Positions 38,712 to 47,100 of a DNA stretch of 64,000 nucleotides are shown one piece after another (the first letter of the stretch is position 1; the number at the start of each line of letters is the position of its first letter). This stretch comes from Acidovorax carolinensis (GTDB taxonomy: Bacteria > Pseudomonadota > Gammaproteobacteria > Burkholderiales > Burkholderiaceae_C). A program made the position numbers and the translations under genes. Location of the stretch: NCBI RefSeq assembly GCF_002157145.1, contig NZ_CP021361.1, positions 682,001-746,000 of the forward strand. Direction: 5' to 3'. Below the pieces are notes generated by a model. It searched no databases and was not told the origin of the DNA. It worked only from the letters and a program-made list of their open reading frames with translations.

Positions 38712-39437
38712 ATGAACATTTCTACACCGCCGCCCTTGGCAGGGGCAGCCACCACTGCGCCGGGTTCCGACGCTGAGTTGATCGGCCATGCCTTGCAGGG
38801 CGACCAGGCGGCTTTTGAAGCCATCATGCGCCGGCACAACCGGCTGCTGTTCCGGGCCGCGCGCGGCGTGGTGGCGGACGATGCCGAGGCGCAGGACGTG
38901 GTGCAGGAGACCTATCTGCGCGCCTTTACCCAGCTGCAGGATTTTCAGGGCGGTGCATCGCTGGGCACCTGGCTGGCGCGCATCGCCATCAATCTGGCGC
39001 TGGATGTGCTGCGCAAACGCGGCCGATCCGTGCCCATGGATGGCACCCAGGACCTGGATCACGAGCCTTCAACGGAGCACATGATGTCTTTCAGCGCACC
39101 TCCCGGTGCCTCACCCGAGGCGGCCCTGGAACGCGGCGAGCTGCGCCAGTTGCTGCAGTCGGCCGTGGAGGGGCTGCCGCCCATCTACCGCAGCGTCTTC
39201 ATCCTCCGCGCCGTGCAGGAAATGAGCGTCGAAGAAACCGCGTTCTGCCTGCAGGTGAGCGATGCCGTGGTCAAGACCCGCTATCTGCGTGCCCGCGCGC
39301 TGCTGCGCGACGCGCTGGGCGCCCGGATCGAGGCGCATGCCGAGAGCGCTTTTCCGTTTGCCGGCGAGCGTTGCGAACAGGTGGTGCGCTACGTGGTGGC
39401 CGAGTTGCAGCAGCGCCAGCGCATTGCGCGGCGCTGA
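38712..39437 (+). CDS. ECF-type RNA polymerase sigma factor
   Basis: A 241-aa sigma-70 family regulator. Region 2 is HALQGDQAAFEAIMRRHNRLLFRAARGVVADDAEAQDVVQETYLRAFTQLQDFQGGASLGTWLARIAINLALDVLR, with the RNAP-binding DVVQETYLRAF; region 4 is LLQSAVEGLPPIYRSVFILRAVQEMSVEETAFCLQVSDAVVKTRYLRARALLRDAL. It is longer than most ECF factors because of a linker and a C-terminal tail. No anti-sigma gene is adjacent; a ferritin-like protein and a cytochrome c follow within 42 bp, so it probably leads that operon and may control it. Confidence 0.92.
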   Translation: MNISTPPPLAGAATTAPGSDAELIGHALQGDQAAFEAIMRRHNRLLFRAARGVVADDAEAQDVVQETYLRAFTQLQDFQGGASLGTWLARIAINLALDVLRKRGRSVPMDGTQDLDHEPSTEHMMSFSAPPGASPEAALERGELRQLLQSAVEGLPPIYRSVFILRAVQEMSVEETAFCLQVSDAVVKTRYLRARALLRDALGARIEAHAESAFPFAGERCEQVVRYVVAELQQRQRIARR

Positions 39438-39478
39438 GGGTTTGTTCGTTTTTTTTCTTCACTTCCCAGGAGAACGTC

Positions 39479-40072
39479 ATGAAGAACTTTTCCATTCAAG
39501 TGCCTTCACAGGTTCTGTTCCTCGCGCGCCGCCGCGCCATGTCCATGTCGGGTGCGGCCGTCCTGTCGGCCGGTGCCGTGGCCCTGCTGGGCGGGCGCGA
39601 CGCGCTGGCGGCCGGTGCCAAGGTCAGCGCAAAGGATCTGGAGGCCGATGTGCGCATTCTCAACACGGCGCTGGGCGCCGAACTGGAGGCCGTGGCGGCC
39701 TACCAGGTGGGCGCCGAAAGTGGCCTGTTGAGCAAGGGCGTGTTGCCGGTGGCCGTGCAGTTCCAGGGGCACCATAAGGAACATGCGGCAGCCATCGCGG
39801 CCACGGTGCAAAAGCTCGGCGGCAAACCGGCGGTTGCCAAGGGCAAGTACGAGTTTCCGGTAGACAAGCTCAAGGCCGAGACCGACGTACTGCGCTTTGC
39901 TGCCGGGCTGGAGCGGGGCGCGATCTCCGCTTACCTAGGGGCCGTTCCCCTGTTTGCCGACCGTGCGCTGGCCCAGGTGGCCGCCAGCATCCTGGGCGAC
40001 GAAGCCATGCACTGGGCGGTGCTGCGCCAGGTGCTGGGCGAACAGCCGGTGCCGTCGGCCTTCATGTCATGA
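39479..40072 (+). CDS. Tat-exported ferritin-like domain protein
   Basis: 197 aa with a twin-arginine-type signal (ARRRAMSMSGAAVLSAGAVALLGGRDALA), so probably exported folded. The mature part is a four-helix ferritin-like domain of the DUF4439 kind: DVRILNTALGAELEAVAAYQVGAE, FQGHHKEHAAAIAATVQKLGG, RFAAGLERGAISAYLGAVPLFADRALAQVAASILGDEAMHWAVLRQVLG, with Glu and His residues at the di-metal positions. Good Shine-Dalgarno AGGAGAA. Its stop overlaps the cytochrome start (ATGA). Confidence 0.85.
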   Translation: MKNFSIQVPSQVLFLARRRAMSMSGAAVLSAGAVALLGGRDALAAGAKVSAKDLEADVRILNTALGAELEAVAAYQVGAESGLLSKGVLPVAVQFQGHHKEHAAAIAATVQKLGGKPAVAKGKYEFPVDKLKAETDVLRFAAGLERGAISAYLGAVPLFADRALAQVAASILGDEAMHWAVLRQVLGEQPVPSAFMS

Positions 40073-40479
40073 ACCCGCGCCTTGCTCCGGCGGTGGCCTG
40101 GCTGGCGGGCGGGCTGCTTGTGGCGGGCGCGAGCGCCGCCCCGGAACCGGCAGTCTTGCAGCGCGGTGAGCAGGTCTACGCGCGCTGCGCTGCCTGCCAC
40201 GCCATCGAGGGCCACCGCACCGGGCCCCAGCATTGCGGCCTCTGGGGCCGCCGCGCGGGCACGGCGCAGGGCTACACGAACTATTCCAAGGCCTTGCAGC
40301 GCAGCGGCATCGTCTGGGATGAGCACTCGCTCGACCTCTTTCTCAAAGACCCGATGAAGGCGGTGCCAGGCACCGCCATGGGCTATGCCGGTGTCAAGGA
40401 CGATGCGGAGCGCGCCGACCTCATCGCCTGGTTGAAAGAGGCCTCGCAGCCGGGCAAGACCTGTCAGACCAAGCGGTAG
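40069..40479 (+). CDS. Class I cytochrome c
   Basis: A 136-aa periplasmic cytochrome with signal peptide (WLAGGLLVAGASA), heme motif CAACH near residue 41, and a distal Met in VPGTAMGYAGVKDDAERADLIAWLKE. It resembles eukaryotic-type class I cytochrome c (TGPQHCGLWGRRAGTAQGYTNYSKALQRSGIVWDEHSLDLFLKDP). Encoded with the ferritin-like protein in one operon, it is a likely electron partner of it. Confidence 0.92.
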   Translation: MNPRLAPAVAWLAGGLLVAGASAAPEPAVLQRGEQVYARCAACHAIEGHRTGPQHCGLWGRRAGTAQGYTNYSKALQRSGIVWDEHSLDLFLKDPMKAVPGTAMGYAGVKDDAERADLIAWLKEASQPGKTCQTKR

Positions 40480-40505
40480 TGCGTTGCCGGGTGTCGGTGC
40501 GGCAC

Positions 40506-40530
40506 GGTGCGGTGCGGTGCGGTGCGGTGC
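40506..40530. repeat. (GGTGC)5 tandem repeat
   Basis: Five perfect copies of the pentanucleotide GGTGC, preceded by one more imperfect copy, in the 99-bp gap before the Wzy-like gene, about 49 bp upstream of its start. Pentanucleotide runs can change copy number by slippage. Confidence 0.85.
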
Positions 40531-40578
40531 GCGCCCCCTATGATCCAAGGCTTTCCATGATGGTCGGGTTTGTTTGAA

Positions 40579-42194
40579 ATGCGTCTGGATGCCATTGCTG
40601 CACCGCTGACCCTGCTGGCAGTGGCTTTGCCGTTTCTTTTTTCGTATCCCCAGCCCCCCCTGTCCAATTTCTGGCCCCTGGTGGCGGCCTGGACTTGTGG
40701 TGCGGGACTGGCACTAGTAGCGGTCTGCCGTGGCTGGGTGCTGCGCCGCGCGCCGGCTGGTGCCCTGGAGCCCGGTGGGCGGGCGTTCCTGGCATCGCAG
40801 CTGGCGGTGGGCTTGCTTCTGGCGGCGTTGTTGGCGGGAGTGGTCGGGCTGCTGCAGTACTTTTTGGGTGACCCCGGCCTGGCACCCTGGGTGCAGCCCT
40901 CCACGCCGGGGCAGGCCATCGGCAACCTGCGCCAGCGCAACCAGCAGGCATCGCTGATGAGCCTGGGTGTGTGGGCGCTCATGTGGTTGGTGGCGCAGAT
41001 GCAGGTGCGCCCGTTGGCGGCGGACACTGGGGCGCCGGCAACGCCTCTGCAGCAAGCGCTGCAGGGCGGCGGGCGCGAATGGCCGGCGTGGCTGGTGGGA
41101 ATGCTGTTGGCGTGGGCGCTTGCGCTGCTGGCGGTGGCCAGCGCAGCCACGGCATCGCGCACCGGGGCGATGCAATGGCTGCTGATCGTGGCACTGCTGG
41201 TGCTGTGGCGCGGCACCAGCGGGCGCCTGGTGGTGGCCTGGCGGTGATCGGGCTGGCGCTCTATGCCGTGGCGGGATGGCTGCTTCCGCGTCTCTTGCTG
41301 GACTGGACGGGGTTTGCGACCGAGGGGGTTTTCACCCGTCTCGGGGGCGACCCGCAGGCCTGTAGCAGCCGGCGGGTGCTGTGGTCCAACGTGCTGTATC
41401 TGATTGGCCAGAAACCCTGGACGGGCTGGGGCTGGGGCGAGCTGGACTACGCGCACTACATGACGCTGTTCCCCGGCGATCGCTTTTGCACCCTGCTGGA
41501 CAACGCCCACAACCTGCCCTTGCACCTGGCGGTGGAGCTGGGCCTGCCGGTGGCTGCCGTGGCATGCGGCGCCGTGCTGGCCTGGGTGGTGCGCGCGCGG
41601 CCTTGGCGCGAGACCGATCCGGTGCGCCAACTGGCCTGGGGGGCGCTGGCCATCATCGGTTTGCACAGCATGGTCGAGTTTCCGCTTTGGTACGGCCCAT
41701 TCCAGCTGGTCACGGTGCTGGCGCTGGCCTTGCTGTGGCGCGGGGCGCTGCCGGGCTGGGTGCGTTCTGCGCGTTTTCTGACCGGTGCCGCCGTGGTGGT
41801 GGTGGCGGTGGGCGTGGCGGGCGCTGGCATTGCGTGGGATTACTACCGTGTCAGCCAGCTCTACCGCCCCTGGGCATCCCGGCCGCAGGCCTATCAGGAG
41901 GGCACCCTGGCCAAGGTGTCCAACACCCTGCTGTTCACCAACCAGGTGGATTTTGCGCTGCTCACCACCACGGTGCTTACGCGCGAGAATGCGCCGCAAA
42001 TCCACACGCTGGCCACGGAACTGCTGCATTTTTCACCCGAGCCCCGGGTGATCGAGAAGCTCATTGAGAGCGCGCTGTTGTTGGGAATGGACGACGAGGT
42101 GGCCTTTCAGTTGCGGCGCTACCGCGCGGCTTACCCCGAGGACCATGCGCGCTGGACGCGTGCCCAGCGCCCGGCCCCGCCAGCGCCGCAGTGA
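40579..42194 (+). CDS. Wzy/PglL-like O-oligosaccharyltransferase membrane protein (frame broken once)
   Basis: A polytopic membrane protein of about 538 aa: many hydrophobic helices, a Wzy_C-type region (NVLYLIGQKPWTGWGWGELDYAHYMTLFPGDRFCTLLDNAHNLPLHLAVELGLP) with the conserved loop His residues, and a soluble C-terminal domain (VSNTLLFTNQVDFALLTTTVLTRENAPQIHTLATELLHFSPEPRVIEKLIESALLLG). Such enzymes polymerise O-antigen or transfer glycans to pilins. The frame breaks at VVA/LAVIGLALYAVAG; one C added at 41237-41238 rejoins it. ATG 40579 is preferred over the TTG at 40570. Confidence 0.82.
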
Positions 42195-42215
42195 CCCCTG
42201 GTTCGCGCTTGCGGG

Positions 42216-42800
42216 CTAGGCCAGTTGCAGAAACTCCGCCACGGCCGGCAGGTGGGCGCCAAAGTCGCTCAGTGCATGGTCGCCCCCTTCGAGCAGCGTG
42301 AGCTGGGCGGCGGGGTAGCGTGCCACCATTTCCCGCCAGTCCAACACCTCGTCGCCTTTGGCGATGATGGCCATTTCGCGACCCGCGGGCAGCGGGCACT
42401 GCGCAGCCAGCGCCTGCAACTGCCCAATGTATTCGGGCAGGAAGAAAAAACGTTCGGCCGGGTCATGCCATGCCGTTTGCTCGCCGATATGGCGCGCAAG
42501 GTCTCTTGCGGGGTCCACCGCGGGGTTCAGCAGAACACTCGCGCAGCCCGTATGCCGCGCGACCCAGCTGGCGTAAAAGCCTCCCAGCGAAGAGCCCACC
42601 ACGGCCATGGTGGCCCGCGGCCAGGCGGCTATGCCTTGCGCCACCTGGTCCATGGCGGCCTGGGGCGAGGGTGGCAACTGGGGGCACCACCAGTGCACGG
42701 CAGGGTGGTGTTGCGCCACATAGGCCGCCATCAGCCGGGCCTTGGCCGACTGGGGGGAGGAGCGAAAGCCGTGCAGGTACAGCAGGTGCGTGGTGGTCAT
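42216..42800 (-). CDS. YqiA/YcfP-family alpha/beta-hydrolase esterase
   Basis: A 194-aa cytosolic esterase. It has LLYLHGFRSSPQSAKARLMAAYVAQ (oxyanion region), the nucleophile elbow VVGSSLGGFYASWVAR with Ser near 72, the Asp in AIIAKGDEVLDWREMVARY, and the His in LEGGDHALSDF. Start ATG 42800 (MTTTHLLYLHGFRS). It is divergent from the kinase gene. Confidence 0.9.
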   Translation of the reverse strand: MTTTHLLYLHGFRSSPQSAKARLMAAYVAQHHPAVHWWCPQLPPSPQAAMDQVAQGIAAWPRATMAVVGSSLGGFYASWVARHTGCASVLLNPAVDPARDLARHIGEQTAWHDPAERFFFLPEYIGQLQALAAQCPLPAGREMAIIAKGDEVLDWREMVARYPAAQLTLLEGGDHALSDFGAHLPAVAEFLQLA

Positions 42801-42917
42801 GGGGCCTTGGGCGTGGGGAAAGCAGGGCAACTACTGCCGTGGATGAGCGTGGCGCCGGCATAAGATCGGCGCCTCAGGGTGCCGTGCCGTGCGGCGCTCG
42901 GCTTTGCCTTGTACACC

Positions 42918-45356
42918 ATGCCCGATTTTGCCCCGCTTTCCATCGCCAAACGCCTGGTTTCGGGGGCTGTGGACAAGCCGCCTTCCGTGCTGGGCCGCTT
43001 TGAATTGCTGCGGGTGCTGGGGCGCGGCGCCCAGACCACGGTGTGGCTCGCCTTCGATCCCCGCCTGCAGCGCCAGGTGGCCATCAAGCTGATGCGCCCG
43101 GTGCAGGACCAGGATGCTTCGGCGCTGGACCACTGGTTGCGTGAGGCGCGCCATGGGGGTGCGCTGGCCCACCCCTTCATCGTGCCGGTGTTTGAAGCCG
43201 ATGTGCAGGGGCGCCAGCCCTACGTTGTGTTCGAGTATGTGCCGGGCCGGACCCTGGCGGAGCACCTGGCGCAGCAGGGCCGGTGCGCGCCCCACGACGC
43301 CGTGGCGCTGGTGGTGGACTTGCTCGACGGCCTGCAGGCCGCGCATGCGGCCGGCATGGTGCACGGGGACCTCAAGCCGTCCAATGTCATGGTGGACAAC
43401 CAGCGCCATGCGCGGTTGATGGACTTTGGCATGGCAGCGCCGCTGCAGGCCGAGCCCGGCGTGCAAGGGGACAGCGGCACGCCGGTCTACCTGGCGCCCG
43501 AGGCCGCCGGGGGCGCCGCGCCATCGCCCGCCTCAGACCTGTATGCGGCCGCAGTGGTGCTGGTGGAGCTGCTCACGGGTCGTCCACTGATGCACCTGCC
43601 AGACGGCTGGCACGCGCTGTACCGCAGCGCTGGCGAGGTTCCGACGCTGCCCGAAGACCTGGGGCAAGGGGTGGATCACACGCTGCGCGCCATATTGCAG
43701 CGCGCGCTGGCGCGCAGCCCGGCGGCGCGCTACGCCACCGCTGGGGAGTTTGGCGATGCCTTGCGCGCCTGGGCGGCTCCCGTCAGCGCCCCTACGGCGG
43801 CCAGCAATGCCACCCTGGACTTTTTGTTGCGGCGCATGCGCCACAAGAGCGATTTCCCAGCCCTCTCGGACTCGGTGGCCCGCATCCAGCGGGTGGCCAA
43901 TTCGGAGGACGATAGCATCAGCGACCTGACGCATGAAATCCTCAAGGATGTGGCGCTGACCAACAAGCTGCTGCGTCTGGTCAACAGCGTGCACTATGCG
44001 CACGCAAGCCGGGGCACCGTCAGCACCGTGTCGCGCGCGGTCAGCCTGGTGGGTTTCAATGCCGTGCGCAACATTGCGCTCAGCCTGGTGCTGCTGGACC
44101 ACATGGAAGACAAGGCGCATGCCAGCCAGATGCGTGAGGAGTTCTTGCGCGCCATGATGGCCGGCTCCGTCGCCGCCGAGTTGTGCAGTCCGGGGCAATT
44201 GGCCGAAGAGGCCTTTATTGGCGCCATGTTCCAGAACCTGGGGCGGATGCTGTGCGAGTTCTACTTTCCCGAGGAGGCGCAGCAGGTGCGCAGTTTGGTG
44301 GCGGCGGGGCGACTGGAAGGCGGGGAGGAATCGGCCGCCGTGCAGGTGCTGGGTCTGGGTTTTGAAGACCTCGGTGCCGGCGTGGCGCGGGTGTGGGGCT
44401 TGCCCGAGAGCCTTCAGCGCTGCATGCGCAAGCCCATGGGAACGCCCCCGATGCGCCCGCCCGAGCAGGGTGTGGAGCGTTTGCGCTGGGTGGCCATGGC
44501 GGCCAACGAGGTAGCCAGCACGCTGCTGCACAGCGGCGATGCACACACGGAACACCGCTTGCAGCAGACGGCCGCACGCTACGCACGCACCCTGGCACTG
44601 ACCCACACCGCCATCACCGAGGCCACCTTGCGTGCGCGCCACAAGCTGGTGGCCCTGGCCCAGGCGCTGGATCTGAAGGTGGAGCCGGGCTCTGCGGCGG
44701 CCCGTTTGCTGACGGTGCCGGCGCCCCTGGGAGATGCCGTCGCGCCGCCAGACGCACTGGCCCTGCTGGAGCTGCGCGCTGCCGAGACGCCGCCACTGCC
44801 TGCAGTGCTGGAGTCGCAGGCGACTGGCACGGTCTCGGCGGCCCAGGTCAATGAAGTCCTGGCGGCCGGCATTCAGGACATCACCAACGCCATGGTGGAG
44901 AACTTCCAGCTCAACGACGTGCTGCGCATGATCCTGGAAACCATGTTCCGTGCACTGGGGTTCCGGCGCATGGTGTTTTGCCTGCGCGAGGCGCGCACCG
45001 ACCAGCTGACCGGGCGATTTGGTCTCGGCGAAGACAGCGAGAGCGCCGTGCGTGCCTTGAGGGTGCCGCTGAAAACGCCCGGCGACCTGTTTGCTGCAGT
45101 CTGTGTGCGCGGGGCCGACACGCTGATCAACGACGCCACCCAGTCGCGCATGCAGGCACGCCTGCCGCAGTGGTATGTGCAGGGCATCAATGCGCCGGCT
45201 TTCCTGTTGCTGCCCCTGCAGATCAAGGGCCAACCGTTTGCCCTGATCTATGCCGACCAGTCATCGCCGGGAGGGATTGCGGTGGATGACAAGGTCCTGG
45301 GCTTGCTGCGCACCCTGCGCAACCAGGCCGTGATGGCGTTCCGGCAGGCAAGCTGA
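42918..45356 (+). CDS. Ser/Thr protein kinase - HDOD - GAF fusion protein
   Basis: A multi-domain signalling protein of about 812 aa. Residues 20-290: eukaryotic-like kinase with the Lys in VAIKLMR, catalytic loop VHGDLKPSNVMVDN, DFGM in place of DFG, and a partial P-loop (VLGRGAQTTVWLAF). Residues 315-560: HDOD domain (DSVARIQRVANSEDDSISDLTHEILKDVALTNKLLRLVNSVHYAHASRGTVSTVSRAVSLVGFNAVRNIALSL). The C-terminal 170 residues: GAF-like domain (MVENFQLNDVLRMILETMFRALGFRRMVFCL to LRTLRNQAVMAFRQ). The combination suggests control of a response by phosphorylation and ligand sensing; no partner is encoded nearby. ATG 42918 (MPDFAPLS) is chosen over 42879. Confidence 0.9.
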   Translation: MPDFAPLSIAKRLVSGAVDKPPSVLGRFELLRVLGRGAQTTVWLAFDPRLQRQVAIKLMRPVQDQDASALDHWLREARHGGALAHPFIVPVFEADVQGRQPYVVFEYVPGRTLAEHLAQQGRCAPHDAVALVVDLLDGLQAAHAAGMVHGDLKPSNVMVDNQRHARLMDFGMAAPLQAEPGVQGDSGTPVYLAPEAAGGAAPSPASDLYAAAVVLVELLTGRPLMHLPDGWHALYRSAGEVPTLPEDLGQGVDHTLRAILQRALARSPAARYATAGEFGDALRAWAAPVSAPTAASNATLDFLLRRMRHKSDFPALSDSVARIQRVANSEDDSISDLTHEILKDVALTNKLLRLVNSVHYAHASRGTVSTVSRAVSLVGFNAVRNIALSLVLLDHMEDKAHASQMREEFLRAMMAGSVAAELCSPGQLAEEAFIGAMFQNLGRMLCEFYFPEEAQQVRSLVAAGRLEGGEESAAVQVLGLGFEDLGAGVARVWGLPESLQRCMRKPMGTPPMRPPEQGVERLRWVAMAANEVASTLLHSGDAHTEHRLQQTAARYARTLALTHTAITEATLRARHKLVALAQALDLKVEPGSAAARLLTVPAPLGDAVAPPDALALLELRAAETPPLPAVLESQATGTVSAAQVNEVLAAGIQDITNAMVENFQLNDVLRMILETMFRALGFRRMVFCLREARTDQLTGRFGLGEDSESAVRALRVPLKTPGDLFAAVCVRGADTLINDATQSRMQARLPQWYVQGINAPAFLLLPLQIKGQPFALIYADQSSPGGIAVDDKVLGLLRTLRNQAVMAFRQAS

Positions 45357-45404
45357 TGCGACCCGTGTTCGCCAGCCCTGCTGGCCGGGCCCGATAATTG
45401 CGCC

Positions 45405-46577
45405 ATGGCCGCCGTTTTTGACAAACCTTCACTTTCCCAGCGTTTTTTGCCCCTGTTCCAGGGATTTGACTGGCCGCTCGTCCTGGTAGTGGCGGTGCTG
45501 GCCAGCGCCGGCCTGCTGGCCATGTATTCGTCCGGCTACGACCATGGTTCGCGCTTCATGGACCATGGGCGCAACATGCTGATTGCCGCTGCCATCCTGT
45601 TCATGGTGGCCCAGGTGCCGCCTCAGAAAATCATGGCCCTGGCTGTGCCCCTGTACGCCCTGGGGGTGGCGCTGCTGGTGGCGGTGGCCCTGTTCGGCAT
45701 CACCAAGAAGGGGGCCCAGCGCTGGATCAACCTCGGTGTGGTCATCCAGCCCAGCGAGCTTCTCAAGATTGCCATGCCTTTGATGCTGGCCTGGTGGTTC
45801 CAGAAGCGCGAGGGGCAACTGCGGCCGCTGGATTTTGTCGCCGCGGGGGTGCTGCTGGTCATTCCCGTGGGCCTGATCATGAAGCAGCCCGATCTGGGCA
45901 CCTCGCTGCTGGTGCTGGCGGCGGGGCTTTCGGTGATCTTTTTTGCCGGCCTTTCGTGGAAGCTGTTGCTACCGCCGGTGTTGCTGGGCGCCGTGGGCAT
46001 TGTGCTGCTGGTCTCGCTGGAGCCTCAACTGTGCGCCGACGGCGTGCGTTGGTCGATCCTGCATGACTACCAGCAGCAGCGCATCTGCACCTTGCTCGAT
46101 CCCTCGCGCGACCCGCTGGGCAAGGGCTTTCACATCATCCAGGGCATGATTGCCATCGGCTCGGGCGGCGTCTTTGGCAAAGGGTTCATGGCCGGCACGC
46201 AGACCCACCTCGAGTTCATTCCCGAGCGCACCACCGACTTCATCTTTGCAGCCTTTTCCGAAGAGTTTGGCCTGGCCGGCAACCTGTTTCTGATCGTGTG
46301 CTTTCTGCTGCTGGTGTGGCGTGGGTTGGCCATTGCGGTGGGCGCGACGACCTTGTTCGGGCGGCTCATGGCGGGGGCAGTGTCGATGATCTTCTTCACC
46401 TATGCCTTCGTGAACATGGGTATGGTCAGCGGAATCTTGCCGGTGGTGGGCGTGCCGCTGCCGTTCATCAGCTATGGAGGCACGGCCATGGTCACGCTGG
46501 GGCTGGCGCTGGGCATCCTGATGTCGGTGGCCCGGGCTCAGCGCATCGACCCCAAGGACGCGCGGCCGGCGCTGTGA
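45405..46577 (+). CDS. rodA: Rod-shape-determining SEDS glycosyltransferase RodA
   Basis: Polymerises peptidoglycan in the elongasome with PBP2. The 390-aa protein has ten predicted membrane helices and SEDS signatures: GAQRWINLGVVIQPSELLKIAMPLMLAWW, KQPDLGTSLLVLAAGLSVIFFAGLSW, TQTHLEFIPERTTDFIFAAFSEEFG (catalytic loop region) and PVVGVPLPFISYGGTAMVTLGLALGILMSV. No mreBCD or mrdA is adjacent within the window; it follows the kinase gene after 48 bp. Confidence 0.95.
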   Translation: MAAVFDKPSLSQRFLPLFQGFDWPLVLVVAVLASAGLLAMYSSGYDHGSRFMDHGRNMLIAAAILFMVAQVPPQKIMALAVPLYALGVALLVAVALFGITKKGAQRWINLGVVIQPSELLKIAMPLMLAWWFQKREGQLRPLDFVAAGVLLVIPVGLIMKQPDLGTSLLVLAAGLSVIFFAGLSWKLLLPPVLLGAVGIVLLVSLEPQLCADGVRWSILHDYQQQRICTLLDPSRDPLGKGFHIIQGMIAIGSGGVFGKGFMAGTQTHLEFIPERTTDFIFAAFSEEFGLAGNLFLIVCFLLLVWRGLAIAVGATTLFGRLMAGAVSMIFFTYAFVNMGMVSGILPVVGVPLPFISYGGTAMVTLGLALGILMSVARAQRIDPKDARPAL

Positions 46578-46665
46578 GCGGGCTGCCCCGCATTGCGTAG
46601 CGGTGGGCTTGGGAGTACAACCCGGTTGCCAACCGTGTTTTGGCAATTACCCGGAGGTGCTTCTC

Positions 46666-47001
46666 ATGGCGTCAAGGTTTGAGCTGAAGAAATCCAAGAA
46701 CGACAAGTTCGTCTTCAATCTGCTGGCTGACAACGGGCAGGTCATTTTGACCAGCGAGCTCTACGATTCCAAGGCCAGTGCCCTCAACGGCATTGAGTCA
46801 GTCAAGAAGAATGCCCCGGACGATGGCCGCTATGCGCGGCTGAGTGCCAAGGATGGCTCGCCCTATTTCACGCTCAAGGCGGGCAACGGCCAGGTCATCG
46901 GCCTGAGCCACATGTTTTCCGGCGAAAAGGCCCGAGACGATGGCATTGCATCGGTCAAGGCCAACGGCCCAGGGGCGGTAACCGACGACCAGACGGCGTA
47001 G
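46666..47001 (+). CDS. YegP/DUF1508 family protein
   Basis: 111 aa with the two tandem DUF1508 repeats: FELKKSKNDKFVFNLLADNGQVILTSELYDSKASALNGIESVKKNAPDDGRY and the second copy SAKDGSPYFTLKAGNGQVIGLSHMFSGEKARDDGIASVKANG. YegP-like proteins are abundant and stress-linked, of unknown role. Good Shine-Dalgarno (GGAGGTG) before ATG 46666. Confidence 0.92.
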   Translation: MASRFELKKSKNDKFVFNLLADNGQVILTSELYDSKASALNGIESVKKNAPDDGRYARLSAKDGSPYFTLKAGNGQVIGLSHMFSGEKARDDGIASVKANGPGAVTDDQTA

Positions 47002-47100
47002 TCGTGCAGCAAGGGGGGCGGGCGGCGGCGCGCCCCCTGGCCGCTTGGGTATGCGCCCCTGCGCCTCGCAGGGCATGGCGGTGCGGCCTAAAATGGCCGC

